Below, one piece after another: positions 10,540 to 19,752 of a stretch of 64,000 bases of DNA. Position numbers and translations under genes: made by a program. The stretch is from Candidatus Nitronauta litoralis. Its GTDB lineage: Bacteria; Nitrospinota; Nitrospinia; Nitrospinales; Nitrospinaceae. The first letter of the stretch is position 1, and every line of letters begins with the position of its first letter. Location: the NCBI GenBank assembly GCA_015698285.1, contig CP048685.1, positions 3,784,060 through 3,848,059 on the forward strand, in the 5' to 3' direction. The notes below the pieces were generated by a model. That model saw only the letters and a list, made by a program, of their open reading frames with translations. It was not told the DNA's origin and ran no database searches.

Positions 10540-10950
10540 TTAACCGCAGGTTACAGAAATCGGAACCGTACCGGTGTTTGTGATCCGAACCAGACCACTG
10601 ATATCGCCGATGGAGTCGCCACGGCTGAACTCATTCTGCTTGGTCAGGACAACTTTTTTATGGCCCATGCTGTGCTTGTTGGCCATGCCCACTTTGCGCT
10701 CACCTTCAAAACCATTGTGCTCAGCCGGTCCCAAGGTGATCGGAACAGTAGTGGCATTTACAGATTTCCAAACCACTGCGTTCGCATTACTGCGGTCGCC
10801 AGCATTAGATGTTCCTTGGGCTTCCAGAGTGATGCTGTTGGCATTGTTACATTCGGTTTTGTCCCCAGGATTGATGGTACCAGCGTATGCCGTCATAGCA
10901 AAACACAGAGCAACAACCGTCATGATAGAAACCAACGTGAACTTTTTCAT
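10540..10950 (-). CDS. Small secreted protein of unknown function
   Basis: I do not recognise this 136-residue protein. It has a clear Sec signal peptide (MKK, hydrophobic core, AYA cleavage near residue 23). The mature part is polar and rich in Asn, Thr, Ser and Gly, with few aromatics. It has one cysteine near the mature N-terminus (ECNN) and one at the penultimate position (TCG), which could form a disulfide joining the two ends. A strong ribosome site (GGGAGG, 4-5 bases before the ATG), a 431-base upstream region and a strong terminator suggest a single, well-expressed gene. A small beta-rich periplasmic or extracellular protein is a guess from composition. Confidence 0.75.
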   Translation of the reverse strand: MKKFTLVSIMTVVALCFAMTAYAGTINPGDKTECNNANSITLEAQGTSNAGDRSNANAVVWKSVNATTVPITLGPAEHNGFEGERKVGMANKHSMGHKKVVLTKQNEFSRGDSIGDISGLVRITNTGTVPISVTCG

Positions 10951-11381
10951 AGTTTCCTCCCTTACCCATAATTAGTAAAAAGACGAGGTAGCGATCGGAC
11001 TCTTATTGACCTTTCAGGACATTCCCTCACGTTCAGTCCAGATTGAGATCAGAATCCTCAACTATAGTTAATTCCCCGGAATCAAAATCTCCGGAAAAAT
11101 ATAGCCTTAATTGTTTTAATTTTCCTGCATTTCAACCTGGATTAATAATCCAAGCGGAACAGAAAAATATAAATCAGTATACTTTTACGTAGGATCAAGT
11201 CAACCCATTTCTTCCCGTTTTCCTACATTTTTAACCAACCAAACACCTACTCAATATATCGCATTTCCCTCATATACCTTACGTATTCCCCGCCAAAAAA
11301 AAAGAAAACAATAAAAACCAAATCTTCATCCACAGAAACAAGGATAGCCCTTTTAAAATGAATAAGTTAGGTTGATATTGG
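10951..11381. other. Non-coding gap upstream of the secreted-protein gene
   Basis: No credible open reading frame is seen on either strand. The stretch is AT-rich and holds a short hairpin near 11075-11095 (CCGGA/TCCGG arms) and a perfect 15-base palindrome at 11138-11152. It separates two minus-strand genes, so it most likely carries the promoter and control sites of the gene at 10540-10950. Confidence 0.5.
11138..11152. promoter_or_regulatory. Perfect palindrome, candidate operator
   Basis: TGGATTA-A-TAATCCA is a perfect inverted repeat with a one-base centre, about 190 bases before the secreted-protein start. Its size and symmetry fit a dimeric repressor site, but no regulator is identified and chance occurrence in AT-rich DNA is possible. 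Confidence 0.3.
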
Positions 11382-12740
11382 CTAGTTTCGCAATACACAG
11401 TCCTTTAGAACCGCCCCTTCCTCAATTACGAGGGGCTTCGTAGTTCCATTCAACTGGACCACCCCCTGTAAGGTGGCCCTACCTTTGAAAATCACATCCC
11501 CTTCTATTTCCAGCCTTTTTAATTCCAGCATCCCGGGAATTACCGGGATCCGCTTTTCAAAATCCCGGGTATCTTCCAGGGGACCATTTAAAGAAACCTC
11601 TGGCAACCCCTCAAGACATCTTTCCGGATTGAGTTCAAGGTTGCCTTCTCTTTCAATATAAATATCCGATTGCACACGCAATAAATCGCTGGTGGTTTTT
11701 ACTGGAGCAAACCGGGAGCGGGAAACCACCAGCCCCACCGAATCTTTAAAGCACTCCAACCCGGCACCCACTGCCGTTTCAAGTTGAATCACCTTTTCAC
11801 CCTGGATTGTTTTACGGTTGGCAATAATCGGCAAATCCATCAAGCCCTCATTAAGTCTCTTTTTTAGTGAGGGCAAATGAATCCAGATATTATTGGTGTT
11901 AAAAACCTTAAACTTTTCCATCCCCTGGAATTCCTTCACATGCTCCGGAGGAACGTTTCCTAATTCCAGAAGTTTCAAACGACCTTGATCCTGATAAACC
12001 GTTCCGCCTTTTAAATCAGCAGTGGTCTTGGGGGTCAGTTCCATAAGAAAGGGAATGTTGTTTTTAACAATATGGTTTAGAATTTTTTCGTCTACAGCTG
12101 CCCCAAGATTGTCCGCGTTTGAAACAAACAAAACTTCTTTCCCCTCATCGAGCCAGCCGTCCAAAAGCCCCTGCTCCTCAATGCAACAATACAAATCCCC
12201 ATGTCCCGGAGGGTACCAGGTATTCTCTCCAAAACTTTCCAGTTGGAGGGGCAAAAGTGATTTTTCATCAATCCTTGGGAACCTGTTTTGCTGAAAACAT
12301 GTCAGGGGGATTTTTGAAAAAAAAGATTCAACCAGTTTTAAAGTTTCATCGTGTGTGTAGAAACTGTTCATCAAGCTTAATGCTACAGAGGCCTTACTTT
12401 GAAGGTGCCTGACTTGATCTCCAATTAGCTCGAGAAACGACTTTCCATTTTTAACAACAATTGCAGATTTGGGCCCCTGGCATCCCATGCTCGTTCCCAG
12501 TCCACCGTTTAACTTCAGCACCACCAGTTTCTTGTGGAGTTCAGTACTTTTGCCGGCATCAGGGTCTTCAAGATTCTCATAAGGAAATAAATGGGAACTG
12601 TCCGGTGTACAAACAGCTGACCAGTCCTGCACCAACGAGGGTCCCGAAAGAAATTTTCCGTACAAACGTAAATACTGGTCCAAAGCCTGCTTCGGCATCC
12701 CCAATTCACTTAATGCCTTCTTTACATTGGAATCGATCAA
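11382..12740 (-). CDS. UTP-glucose-1-phosphate uridylyltransferase, eukaryote-type UDPGP family
   Basis: Makes UDP-glucose from UTP and glucose 1-phosphate. The 452-residue protein belongs to the long UDPGP family typical of eukaryotes, not to the short bacterial GalU family. The nucleotide-binding loop LNGGLGTSMG is at 77-86, followed by GPKSAI and later by VSNADNLGA near residue 215; the C-terminal part reads like a left-handed beta helix. It starts at a TTG (12740) with GAGG six bases upstream. The related UDP-sugar and UDP-N-acetylhexosamine pyrophosphorylases share the fold, so substrate is likely but not proved. It is divergent from the tandem paralogue genes. Confidence 0.88.
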   Translation of the reverse strand: MIDSNVKKALSELGMPKQALDQYLRLYGKFLSGPSLVQDWSAVCTPDSSHLFPYENLEDPDAGKSTELHKKLVVLKLNGGLGTSMGCQGPKSAIVVKNGKSFLELIGDQVRHLQSKASVALSLMNSFYTHDETLKLVESFFSKIPLTCFQQNRFPRIDEKSLLPLQLESFGENTWYPPGHGDLYCCIEEQGLLDGWLDEGKEVLFVSNADNLGAAVDEKILNHIVKNNIPFLMELTPKTTADLKGGTVYQDQGRLKLLELGNVPPEHVKEFQGMEKFKVFNTNNIWIHLPSLKKRLNEGLMDLPIIANRKTIQGEKVIQLETAVGAGLECFKDSVGLVVSRSRFAPVKTTSDLLRVQSDIYIEREGNLELNPERCLEGLPEVSLNGPLEDTRDFEKRIPVIPGMLELKRLEIEGDVIFKGRATLQGVVQLNGTTKPLVIEEGAVLKDCVLRN

Positions 12741-12832
12741 ATCGACCTCACCTTCAAAACTGGAATAAAAACCTGTAGGATACTAACTGTCCGTCATTTT
12801 AATTTTTGATGTAACTCAATGCCAATTCCCAC

Positions 12833-13507
12833 ATGTTGATTTTCAAAAAAAACATTTATTTTATCAATTACTCATTCAATCGAAAGGCTCCTTTTGGAAT
12901 TGAAAGAGGTGATAATGAGGGCCCAAAACCAATAGCCTACAACTTCATTTTTTCTTCTCTTGCCAATGACCGGAGTCTGTTCATTGAACTCCAGAAAATG
13001 CCGCCCCCCCTGGCGGCTGAGCGCATCAAAATGTTTTTCCCCAATGCCAGCAGATTCGGAACCCCGGCAATTCTAAACCGGATGTCGAAGCGATTGCTCA
13101 AAGCCCTCCTGAATCACAGGGTATGGTACCAGATGAATTGCTATCATTTTTGTTATCTTTACGACACGCTTATGGAACTGGTCGAGGATTACAGTTATGG
13201 TGACCGAAATTTCAGGGAAAACCTGATGCCTGAACTCAAGGGGCAACCTATTAACTTTAATCAATTCCTTAACGAATATTTTTTCCACACTGCATTTCTT
13301 ATTGACCCGGGTCGCTTTAACAGCATGTCCACAAAAGACCGGTTACGCCTGGGTAAAATTGACCACAGCCTGCTGGGTGTCTTACCCATCCCTGAAGCAT
13401 CACCGGATGATGAAGATGTAACCCTGCAGAAAGTCATCAATAAAATTCCTCCCACTCCAGCAGAAATGGAACTTGATATCTACCCGGGAAACCCCTATTT
13501 ACGCTGA
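12833..13507 (+). CDS. Unrecognised protein, tandem paralogue A
   Basis: I do not recognise this 224-residue family. It has no signal peptide and no membrane segment, and is probably cytoplasmic. The centre carries a conserved block, WYQMNCYHFCYLYD at 98-111, preceded by FFPNASRF and followed by PELKG and FFHTAFLID. The next gene has the same blocks in the same order, and both proteins begin MLIFK-x-NIY, which supports this start although no Shine-Dalgarno is seen. The first 60 residues differ between the two. Conserved Trp, Tyr, His and Cys in one block could mark a ligand site, but that is speculation. Confidence 0.75.
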   Translation: MLIFKKNIYFINYSFNRKAPFGIERGDNEGPKPIAYNFIFSSLANDRSLFIELQKMPPPLAAERIKMFFPNASRFGTPAILNRMSKRLLKALLNHRVWYQMNCYHFCYLYDTLMELVEDYSYGDRNFRENLMPELKGQPINFNQFLNEYFFHTAFLIDPGRFNSMSTKDRLRLGKIDHSLLGVLPIPEASPDDEDVTLQKVINKIPPTPAEMELDIYPGNPYLR

Positions 13508-13576
13508 CCTCTCATTTAAAGTTCCCGTTTCATAAGAGGTTCACTGTTTTCAGGCGTCGTTAATAATCAATAAACC

Positions 13577-14191
13577 ATGCTCATCTTCAAAACCAATATC
13601 TACGAAAATGAATCATCTCCCAACCCCTTTTCAAATTCGGTGAAATCATTAAACGAGGCTTTACACCTGTCAAAGTTTATTGAGTCGTCACTCAAAGACG
13701 ACCTGAGCTATCTCGAAAACTTTGACCATTGCCAGGAAGGTCTCCCCCCTGAAGAGTTGGAAAATTTTTACCCGAAAGCCCACAAATTCGCAAAGTCTTC
13801 AATGGTCCAAAGACTTCTCGCCATCTTAATTGAAGGGCTGAATGATCAAAAAACCTGGTACAGGATGAACACATACCACTTTTGCCTGCTCTATGATTGT
13901 CTGAAACGGCAAGTATATTTGTACAATACAGATGACTTAATAAAAAAACTAAGACTGTGCCCAGAAATGAAAGGTAAAAACATCCAGTTCGAAAAATTAA
14001 TCGAGAGGCTGTTTTTTAATACAGTGTTTCTAATGGACAAGGAACAATATGATTTCCTGAGCCATGAGGATAAAATAGAGTTGGGATTCACCTGCCCCAG
14101 CGAGTTCGGTGTCCTCCATGGTCTTATCCCAAACCTGGAGGAAATGAAACTGTTACCTGAACCCGGTTTTTCCTATACCATGGGTGTATAA
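13577..14191 (+). CDS. Unrecognised protein, tandem paralogue B
   Basis: A 204-residue protein similar to the gene just upstream. Shared features in order: MLIFKTNIY at the start; FYPKAHKF; WYRMNTYHFCLLYD at 94-107; PEMKG; FFNTVFLMD; and a C-terminal GVL...EM.L...PG..Y pattern. By eye roughly three in ten positions match, so the duplication is old or the copies have diverged fast. There is no signal peptide or membrane segment, and no enzyme motif I can name. It ends 40 bases before the nnr gene on the same strand and may be cotranscribed with it. Confidence 0.75.
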   Translation: MLIFKTNIYENESSPNPFSNSVKSLNEALHLSKFIESSLKDDLSYLENFDHCQEGLPPEELENFYPKAHKFAKSSMVQRLLAILIEGLNDQKTWYRMNTYHFCLLYDCLKRQVYLYNTDDLIKKLRLCPEMKGKNIQFEKLIERLFFNTVFLMDKEQYDFLSHEDKIELGFTCPSEFGVLHGLIPNLEEMKLLPEPGFSYTMGV

Positions 14192-14231
14192 ACCAGCAAA
14201 ACTCAGAGAGAAAATTTTTTAAGGTCTTCCA

Positions 14232-15782
14232 TTGAAAAATATTTTCACAGCCGAAGAAATGCGCAAAGCCGATTCTTTGACCATACGGGATATTGGAATC
14301 CCCGGGATTGTCCTTATGGAGAATGCGGGAGCCGGAATCGTGTGTGCTATGGAAAAAAAGATAGATAATCTCAAACGAAAAAAAGTGCTGGTGGTGTGTG
14401 GGAAGGGCAATAATGGAGGCGATGGCTTTGTGATCGCCCGCCTCCTACTATTAAAAGGCTTTCATGTCCAGGTGGTTCTACTTGGGGAAATCAAGGACCT
14501 TGCAGGGGATGCGCGCACCAACGCCGAGGTAGCCCGCAATATGAAAGTCCCATTGTATGAAACGGGTAAAGGAAATTCCCGGGAACTGTCTCATGCCATG
14601 CGCCACACCCAAATAGTAGTCGATGCGGTTTTTGGAACAGGACTCACTCGAAAAGTTGAGGGGCCCGCTGCCAAAGTAATCCGGCAATTGAATACCCTGG
14701 GAAAATTCACCGTAGCCGTCGATATCCCGTCAGGAATCGACTCTGATACGGGTCAGTTATCCGGCCCGCATATCCAGGCAAATCTGACACTGGCGCTGGG
14801 AGCCTACAAACGCAGCCATTTTTTATTTCCGGCGGCTGAAGCTATGGGACAACTTGAGTTGATCGACATTGGAATTCCTCACTCTGTTATGGACGGTTTT
14901 GAAGAAAGCGTTTCGTTATTGGAAGCGCAAGACATCCTGGCTTGTTTCCCTGAAAGAAAACGAAACAGTCACAAGGGGACCTATGGACACCTTCTGATCC
15001 TTGCAGGATCAAAGGGTAAGGGAGGAGCCGCTGGGTTGACTGCACTCTCCGGGTTACATTCAGGCGCAGGGCTTGTCACTCTGGGCTGTCCGGAATCTAT
15101 GATTCCCTCGCAGGAATGGCATCCCATGGAAGTGATGTCCCTGCCTTTGCCTGAAACGGGGACAGGAGCAATGGCAGAAAAAGCAGCCGAACCAACTCTT
15201 GAGGCTCTGAAAGGAAAAAATGCACTGGCGATCGGGCCTGGGCTTGGGACCTCGCCTTCCACATTGAAATATCTGGAAGCCTTGCTGCCCGGAATTAGCT
15301 GCCCTATGGTCATAGACGCCGATGGGCTCAATCTACTGGGAAAGAAAAAGTCTCTGCTCAATCAGCTACCAAAGGGCACTATCCTGACTCCACATCCAAA
15401 AGAAATGTCGCGCCTCACAGGGTTGTCCACACCCGTTATCCAGAAGAACCGCCTAAAAACCGTTCAGGATTTTTGTACGCAATTTAAAGTCATCCTTGTT
15501 CTAAAAGGAGCACACTCCCTTATCGGCCTACCGGATGGTCGTATTCGGATCAATCCTACGGGAAACGCCGGGATGGCCACTGGAGGGTCGGGAGATGTCC
15601 TGACAGGTTTAATTGGCGGGTTCCTCGCACAAGGTTTGCCGCCTGAAAAAGCTGCCCTGGCGGGAGTGTATCTGCATGGGCTGTCTGGGGATATCTACAC
15701 TCGTCAATTGTCAGAACGATCACTTATTGCAGGAGACCTTATTGATCACCTGCCGACTGCCATCAAAGAGGCCTTGGGCTGA
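14232..15782 (+). CDS. nnr: Bifunctional NAD(P)HX epimerase / ADP-dependent NAD(P)HX dehydratase
   Basis: Repairs hydrated, damaged NADH and NADPH. The 516-residue protein fuses two enzymes: the N-terminal YjeF epimerase (about 1-215), with CGKGNNGGDGF at 56-66 and a VDIPSGIDSDTG motif; and the C-terminal ribokinase-like dehydratase (about 225-516), with TPHPKEMSRLTG and the ATP/ADP-site GGSGDVLTG. The start is TTG at 14232, with AAGG about eight bases upstream, giving the usual KNIFTAEEMRKAD opening; the first ATG would cut into the domain. The last base of its stop codon is the first base of the tsaE ATG. Confidence 0.95.
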   Translation: MKNIFTAEEMRKADSLTIRDIGIPGIVLMENAGAGIVCAMEKKIDNLKRKKVLVVCGKGNNGGDGFVIARLLLLKGFHVQVVLLGEIKDLAGDARTNAEVARNMKVPLYETGKGNSRELSHAMRHTQIVVDAVFGTGLTRKVEGPAAKVIRQLNTLGKFTVAVDIPSGIDSDTGQLSGPHIQANLTLALGAYKRSHFLFPAAEAMGQLELIDIGIPHSVMDGFEESVSLLEAQDILACFPERKRNSHKGTYGHLLILAGSKGKGGAAGLTALSGLHSGAGLVTLGCPESMIPSQEWHPMEVMSLPLPETGTGAMAEKAAEPTLEALKGKNALAIGPGLGTSPSTLKYLEALLPGISCPMVIDADGLNLLGKKKSLLNQLPKGTILTPHPKEMSRLTGLSTPVIQKNRLKTVQDFCTQFKVILVLKGAHSLIGLPDGRIRINPTGNAGMATGGSGDVLTGLIGGFLAQGLPPEKAALAGVYLHGLSGDIYTRQLSERSLIAGDLIDHLPTAIKEALG

Positions 15783-16270
15783 TGCAGTTCATAACGAAAA
15801 CGGCAGAAGAATCCATTGACCTGGGAATCCAAATTGGGAAATGCCTCGAGCCGGGAGACTGCGTCCTTTTGTTCGGAGATCTGGGTGCGGGAAAAACTAC
15901 GCTGACGCTGGGCTTGTCACGAGGTCTGGGACTTCCGGAAACAGAATATGTCAGAAGTCCCACTTTCACCCTTATCAATCAATATGAAGGGCGCTACCCA
16001 ATTTTCCACCTGGACCTGTATCGAATCGAATCTTTCGAAGAACTCGACCAACTGGGACTGGATGAGGTATTCTCGGATGAGGGGGTTTGCATCGTCGAGT
16101 GGGCAGAAAAATTAAAACCTCCCGGTGATCAGGACAATAACCTCCTTCCATTTGGGATCCAGTCAAGGCTGGAGATTGATATTCAATGTATGGAAGATGA
16201 AGCCAGAAAATTTGAGATTACTCCGATAAATTACCAGTCCGATACCCATCCCATTTTTTCTTTACAATGA
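15782..16270 (+). CDS. tsaE: tRNA threonylcarbamoyladenosine biosynthesis ATPase TsaE
   Basis: A P-loop ATPase of 162 residues that works with TsaB, TsaD and TsaC to make t6A37 in tRNAs that read ANN codons. Walker A is FGDLGAGKTT at 31-40, and the family motifs SPTF (residue 60 region), HLDLYR and CIVEWAEK follow. The last 25 residues after EIDIQ extend slightly past the usual end. Its ATG overlaps the nnr stop (TGATG), a very common nnr-tsaE arrangement. The partner genes are not in this window. Confidence 0.94.
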   Translation: MQFITKTAEESIDLGIQIGKCLEPGDCVLLFGDLGAGKTTLTLGLSRGLGLPETEYVRSPTFTLINQYEGRYPIFHLDLYRIESFEELDQLGLDEVFSDEGVCIVEWAEKLKPPGDQDNNLLPFGIQSRLEIDIQCMEDEARKFEITPINYQSDTHPIFSLQ

Positions 16271-16331
16271 TTTCCCCCTATGGCATCCTCTTTGCTAGGT
16301 ACACCATTTGCATAAAAAGGGTCTGATTCCC

Positions 16332-16754
16332 ATGCTCAATAAAATCAGATTGTTACTGGTTCTTCTGGTGTTAGGTGTTGGCGGCTATGCCGGTTATAAC
16401 CTGTTTGCAAACTATAAAGGGTCCGGATCGCCTGTAAAAGTCAAAATTAAAGAAAAAGGGGTCGATGTTGAAATCGAAAACTTTAAACTTGAACATCAGA
16501 TACTTGGCCGTAAAGACTGGGAATTAAAGGCAGATTTTGCTCAGATAGATACTGAGAAAAAAATCACAAAGCTAAAAAATGTCAAGGTCGTTCTCAATAT
16601 GGAAAACGATCAACAGTCCACCATTTCAGCGGATTCGGGCTATATGAACAATGACACACAGGAGATTGATCTCAAAGGCAATGTCCATTTCACGGCCACT
16701 CTTGAGGAATTCCAGACCCGGTTTAACAAAACTGATCAGAAAATATTTAAATGA
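16332..16754 (+). CDS. lptC: LPS export ABC transporter periplasmic protein LptC
   Basis: Links the inner-membrane LptBFG extractor to the periplasmic LptA bridge. One N-terminal transmembrane anchor (LLLVLLVLGVGGYAGY) is followed by a beta-jellyroll of the OstA-like type; the pattern ISADSGYMNNDTQEIDLKGNV is visible as a motif-containing stretch. I start at ATG 16332, with AAGGG about ten bases upstream, giving 140 residues; an in-frame TTG at 16308 would add eight residues before the anchor. The stop overlaps the lptA start by four bases. Sequence conservation in this family is low, so the call rests on topology and context. Confidence 0.88.
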   Translation: MLNKIRLLLVLLVLGVGGYAGYNLFANYKGSGSPVKVKIKEKGVDVEIENFKLEHQILGRKDWELKADFAQIDTEKKITKLKNVKVVLNMENDQQSTISADSGYMNNDTQEIDLKGNVHFTATLEEFQTRFNKTDQKIFK

Positions 16755-17353
16755 AGCCCTCAATTTATTTTAAAATAATCACCTGCCTCCTCTGGGGGGG
16801 GCTTATTCTCCTCCTCACTCTTCCAGTAAATGCTCAGGATAGAGGGTTAAAGTCATCTCTCTCCGAAAAAAAAGAACCCATTGAAATAACATCGGACCGC
16901 ATGCGCTCGGAAGAACGGGGGCAAAAAATTATATTTTCCGGAAATGTACTCGCTATTTGGGGAGATCTATCTATACGATCGGATATTCTTGAAATCTATA
17001 ACCATTCCGACAAAAAAGACACAAATCCCAGCACCGCATCTTTAGGGGAAGGCCAACAACTGGATAAAATCATCGCTATTGGAAATGTTGATGTCCGGCG
17101 TGGTGACCGTCGGGCAAAAGGGAATCGAGCTACCTATTTAGACAAAGAGCAGACTATAACCCTGAAAGGAAATCCCCGGGCCAAGGCCTGGGAAGGCGAC
17201 AGTATCATTGAGGGCAGGGAAATGATTTTTTTTCTGGATACTGACCGTTTTCAGGCAAACGGTCAGGTCCGTATTAAATCTTATCCAAACAACCATCCAA
17301 CGCAAAAACCCCGATCCAACCCCCGGGGTAAAACGGCGTTAAACCCTCGCTAG
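16751..17353 (+). CDS. lptA: LPS transport periplasmic protein LptA
   Basis: Forms the periplasmic bridge that carries lipopolysaccharide to the outer membrane. The 200-residue precursor has a Sec signal peptide ending near NAQDR, then the OstA-like domain: [19 protein letters not shown], and later [17 protein letters not shown]. The C-terminal tail is basic and Pro-rich ([15 protein letters not shown]), which is typical of LptA tails. It lies between lptC and lptB, the canonical order. Four-base overlap with lptC suggests coupling. Confidence 0.93.
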   Translation: MKPSIYFKIITCLLWGGLILLLTLPVNAQDRGLKSSLSEKKEPIEITSDRMRSEERGQKIIFSGNVLAIWGDLSIRSDILEIYNHSDKKDTNPSTASLGEGQQLDKIIAIGNVDVRRGDRRAKGNRATYLDKEQTITLKGNPRAKAWEGDSIIEGREMIFFLDTDRFQANGQVRIKSYPNNHPTQKPRSNPRGKTALNPR

Positions 17354-17355
17354 TC

Positions 17356-18078
17356 GTGAAAACCCTCAAAACGGTTAATTTAGTCAAAGCCTATAAGAAA
17401 CGACGCGTCGTTAATCAAATCAGTATCGAGGTTAAACAAGGAGAGATCGTAGGGCTCCTCGGGCCTAACGGGGCTGGAAAAACCACTACCTTTTATATGA
17501 CGGTAGGGCTTACCCGTCCGGATTCCGGCAAGGTCTTGCTGGACAATGAAGATATTACCGCCTTTCCAATGTATCAGCGGGCCAAGCGTGGAATCAGTTA
17601 TCTCCCCCAGGAGCCTTCTGTGTTTCGCAAGCTAACAGTTGAAGAAAATATCATTGCCGTTCTGGAGGCCCAGGACCTCAGCCAATATGACAGGAAAAAA
17701 ATGGCCCGCTCCCTTCTTCGTGAATTCAACATCCTCCATATAAAAAATGCCAAGAGCTATTCTCTGTCGGGTGGGGAGAGACGCCGTGTGGAAATCAGCC
17801 GGGCTCTTGCTACCTCTCCAGGTTTTATTTTGCTGGACGAACCATTTGCTGGAATCGACCCCATTGCCGTTGCGGATATTCAGGGAATCGTGCAGCAACT
17901 CAAGGCTCGCAACATCGGAGTTCTGATTACGGACCACAACGTCAGGGAAACACTCAGCATCACTGATCGAGCTTATATCATCAGTGAAGGCCAGATCATT
18001 GCTTCAGGCCTGCCTCACGCTGTGGCCCAGGATGAAAAAGTAAAACAGATTTATCTCGGGGAGCAGTTTTCTCTATGA
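17356..18078 (+). CDS. lptB: LPS export ABC transporter ATPase LptB
   Basis: The cytoplasmic ATPase that powers LPS extraction by LptFG. The 240-residue protein has Walker [10 protein letters not shown] (36-44), a Q-loop in LPQEPS (83-88), signature LSGGERRR (137-144), Walker B FILLDEP (157-163) and the switch histidine in TDHNVRET. The start is a GTG two bases after the lptA stop. lptF and lptG are not in the window, as is usual in many genomes. The gene runs directly into rpoN after 12 bases. Confidence 0.97.
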   Translation: MKTLKTVNLVKAYKKRRVVNQISIEVKQGEIVGLLGPNGAGKTTTFYMTVGLTRPDSGKVLLDNEDITAFPMYQRAKRGISYLPQEPSVFRKLTVEENIIAVLEAQDLSQYDRKKMARSLLREFNILHIKNAKSYSLSGGERRRVEISRALATSPGFILLDEPFAGIDPIAVADIQGIVQQLKARNIGVLITDHNVRETLSITDRAYIISEGQIIASGLPHAVAQDEKVKQIYLGEQFSL

Positions 18079-18090
18079 GGATGACCTGAC

Positions 18091-19593
18091 ATGGGCATGG
18101 AATTAAAGCTCAACCTCAAAATGAGCCAGAAGCTGGTCATGACGCCCATGCTTCAGCAGGCAATCAAACTATTGCCGCTTGCTCGTCTTGAACTGGCCCA
18201 GCTGGTCCAGCAGGAAATGATTGAAAACCCCGTTCTGGAAGAAATTCTGGAAGAAGACGAAGACGAGACCTTACCCGAGGAAACTGAGGAAGAACTTGAA
18301 CCTGGCTTGTCAGATCTGGAGGGCGACGCTACGGCAACCCAGGAACTGGATCCGGGCTCTGAACATACCGAGCCTCTTGTACACGAAGACATAGGACAGG
18401 AAGGTGAATCATCAAAAGACCAGGATATGGAATGGGAGGAATATTTTCAGGACAACTATGAGCCACACGTTCCAGCGGACCATTCCAGCGAGCCTCCCAG
18501 TATTGAAGCCACATGCAAAAAAGAACCCACCCTGCACGACCATCTCCATTGGCAGCTCAATTTATCAGTAGATACCGATGAAGAAAAATTTATCGGCTCA
18601 TGCATTATTGGCAATATCCAAAACGATGGCTACCTGAATATCGGCCTTGAAGAACTTGTTGAAATAAGTAAGGCACCAATTGAAAAAATTGAATCCGTCC
18701 TGAAAGTGATTCAGGGGTTTGACCCTGTCGGCGTTGGTTCTAGAACCCTTAAAGAGTGCCTTTTAATCCAGGCCAATGCTTTGCCCGAAAAAAACCCTAT
18801 TCTGATTGACTTGATTGAAAATTTCCTGGAAAAACTGGACCAGAAGCATTTTCAGAAAATTGCCAACAGCCTTAAGATTTCCATTGATTCTCTCATTTCA
18901 ACCCTCGAAACTTTAAAGGAACTTGATCCCAAACCGGGCCTGCAATTCCAGAGCGAGGGCATCGACTATATCGTGCCGGACATCATCGTGGTCTTGACTC
19001 AGGATGGCTATGAAGTTCTTCTGAATGATGAAGGGGTTCCCAAGGTCCGGATCAGTTCGTATTACCATGACCTTCTGAAAAGCACATCAGAAGACCAGAC
19101 AAAGGAATATCTGGAAAGCAAATACCGGGCAGCCCAATGGTTAATTAAAAGCATTGACCAGCGTAGACAAACTATCTATAAAGTCGGGAAAAGTATTGTG
19201 AAACTGCAGACCGAGTTTTTCGAAAAAGGCTTAAGCTACCTGAAGCCCATGGTCCTCCGCGATGTTGCCCGGGATATAGAAATGCATGAATCTACGGTAA
19301 GCCGTATAACAACCAATAAATACATTGATACGCCACAGGGAATTTTCGAACTGAAATTCTTTTTCCACAGTGGAATCAAGTCCTACATGGGAAACAATAA
19401 TCTGTCCTCAATCCGGGTCAAAAATATGATCCAGGAGATCATCGCAGAGGAAAACCCGAAAAAACCTTACACGGATGATGAGATGGTTGAAATGCTGATG
19501 AAGAAAAACGCTAAAATTGCACGCAGGACAGTGACAAAATATCGAAAAGAATTGAATATTCTTCCGGCCAGCAAACGTAAGAAGCTGTTTTAA
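18091..19593 (+). CDS. rpoN: RNA polymerase sigma-54 factor
   Basis: Directs RNA polymerase to -24/-12 promoters opened by AAA+ activators. The 500-residue protein shows all regions: Gln- and Leu-rich activator-interacting region I (about 1-50, QKLVMTPMLQQAIKLL), an unusually acidic region II (about 50-130, many Glu/Asp), the core-binding domain, the helix-turn-helix near 370-395 (HESTVSRITTNKYI), and the RpoN box ARRTVTKYRKELNI at 477-490. The order lptB-rpoN-hpf-ptsN is the widely conserved arrangement. Confidence 0.98.
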   Translation: MGMELKLNLKMSQKLVMTPMLQQAIKLLPLARLELAQLVQQEMIENPVLEEILEEDEDETLPEETEEELEPGLSDLEGDATATQELDPGSEHTEPLVHEDIGQEGESSKDQDMEWEEYFQDNYEPHVPADHSSEPPSIEATCKKEPTLHDHLHWQLNLSVDTDEEKFIGSCIIGNIQNDGYLNIGLEELVEISKAPIEKIESVLKVIQGFDPVGVGSRTLKECLLIQANALPEKNPILIDLIENFLEKLDQKHFQKIANSLKISIDSLISTLETLKELDPKPGLQFQSEGIDYIVPDIIVVLTQDGYEVLLNDEGVPKVRISSYYHDLLKSTSEDQTKEYLESKYRAAQWLIKSIDQRRQTIYKVGKSIVKLQTEFFEKGLSYLKPMVLRDVARDIEMHESTVSRITTNKYIDTPQGIFELKFFFHSGIKSYMGNNNLSSIRVKNMIQEIIAEENPKKPYTDDEMVEMLMKKNAKIARRTVTKYRKELNILPASKRKKLF

Positions 19594-19752
19594 GCTGAGC
19601 AATTTATGATTAAATTTCCATGAACCCGAAACAGGCTAAAAATATCCGGAAACCCACCCGAAATAAAGGGTTTGCGGGTTGCAAAAACACGGCGAGCGAG
19701 ATATTCTTAACCGCTTGTTCAAAGTAAACTCGTTTCCCTGGAGTATTTTTCC

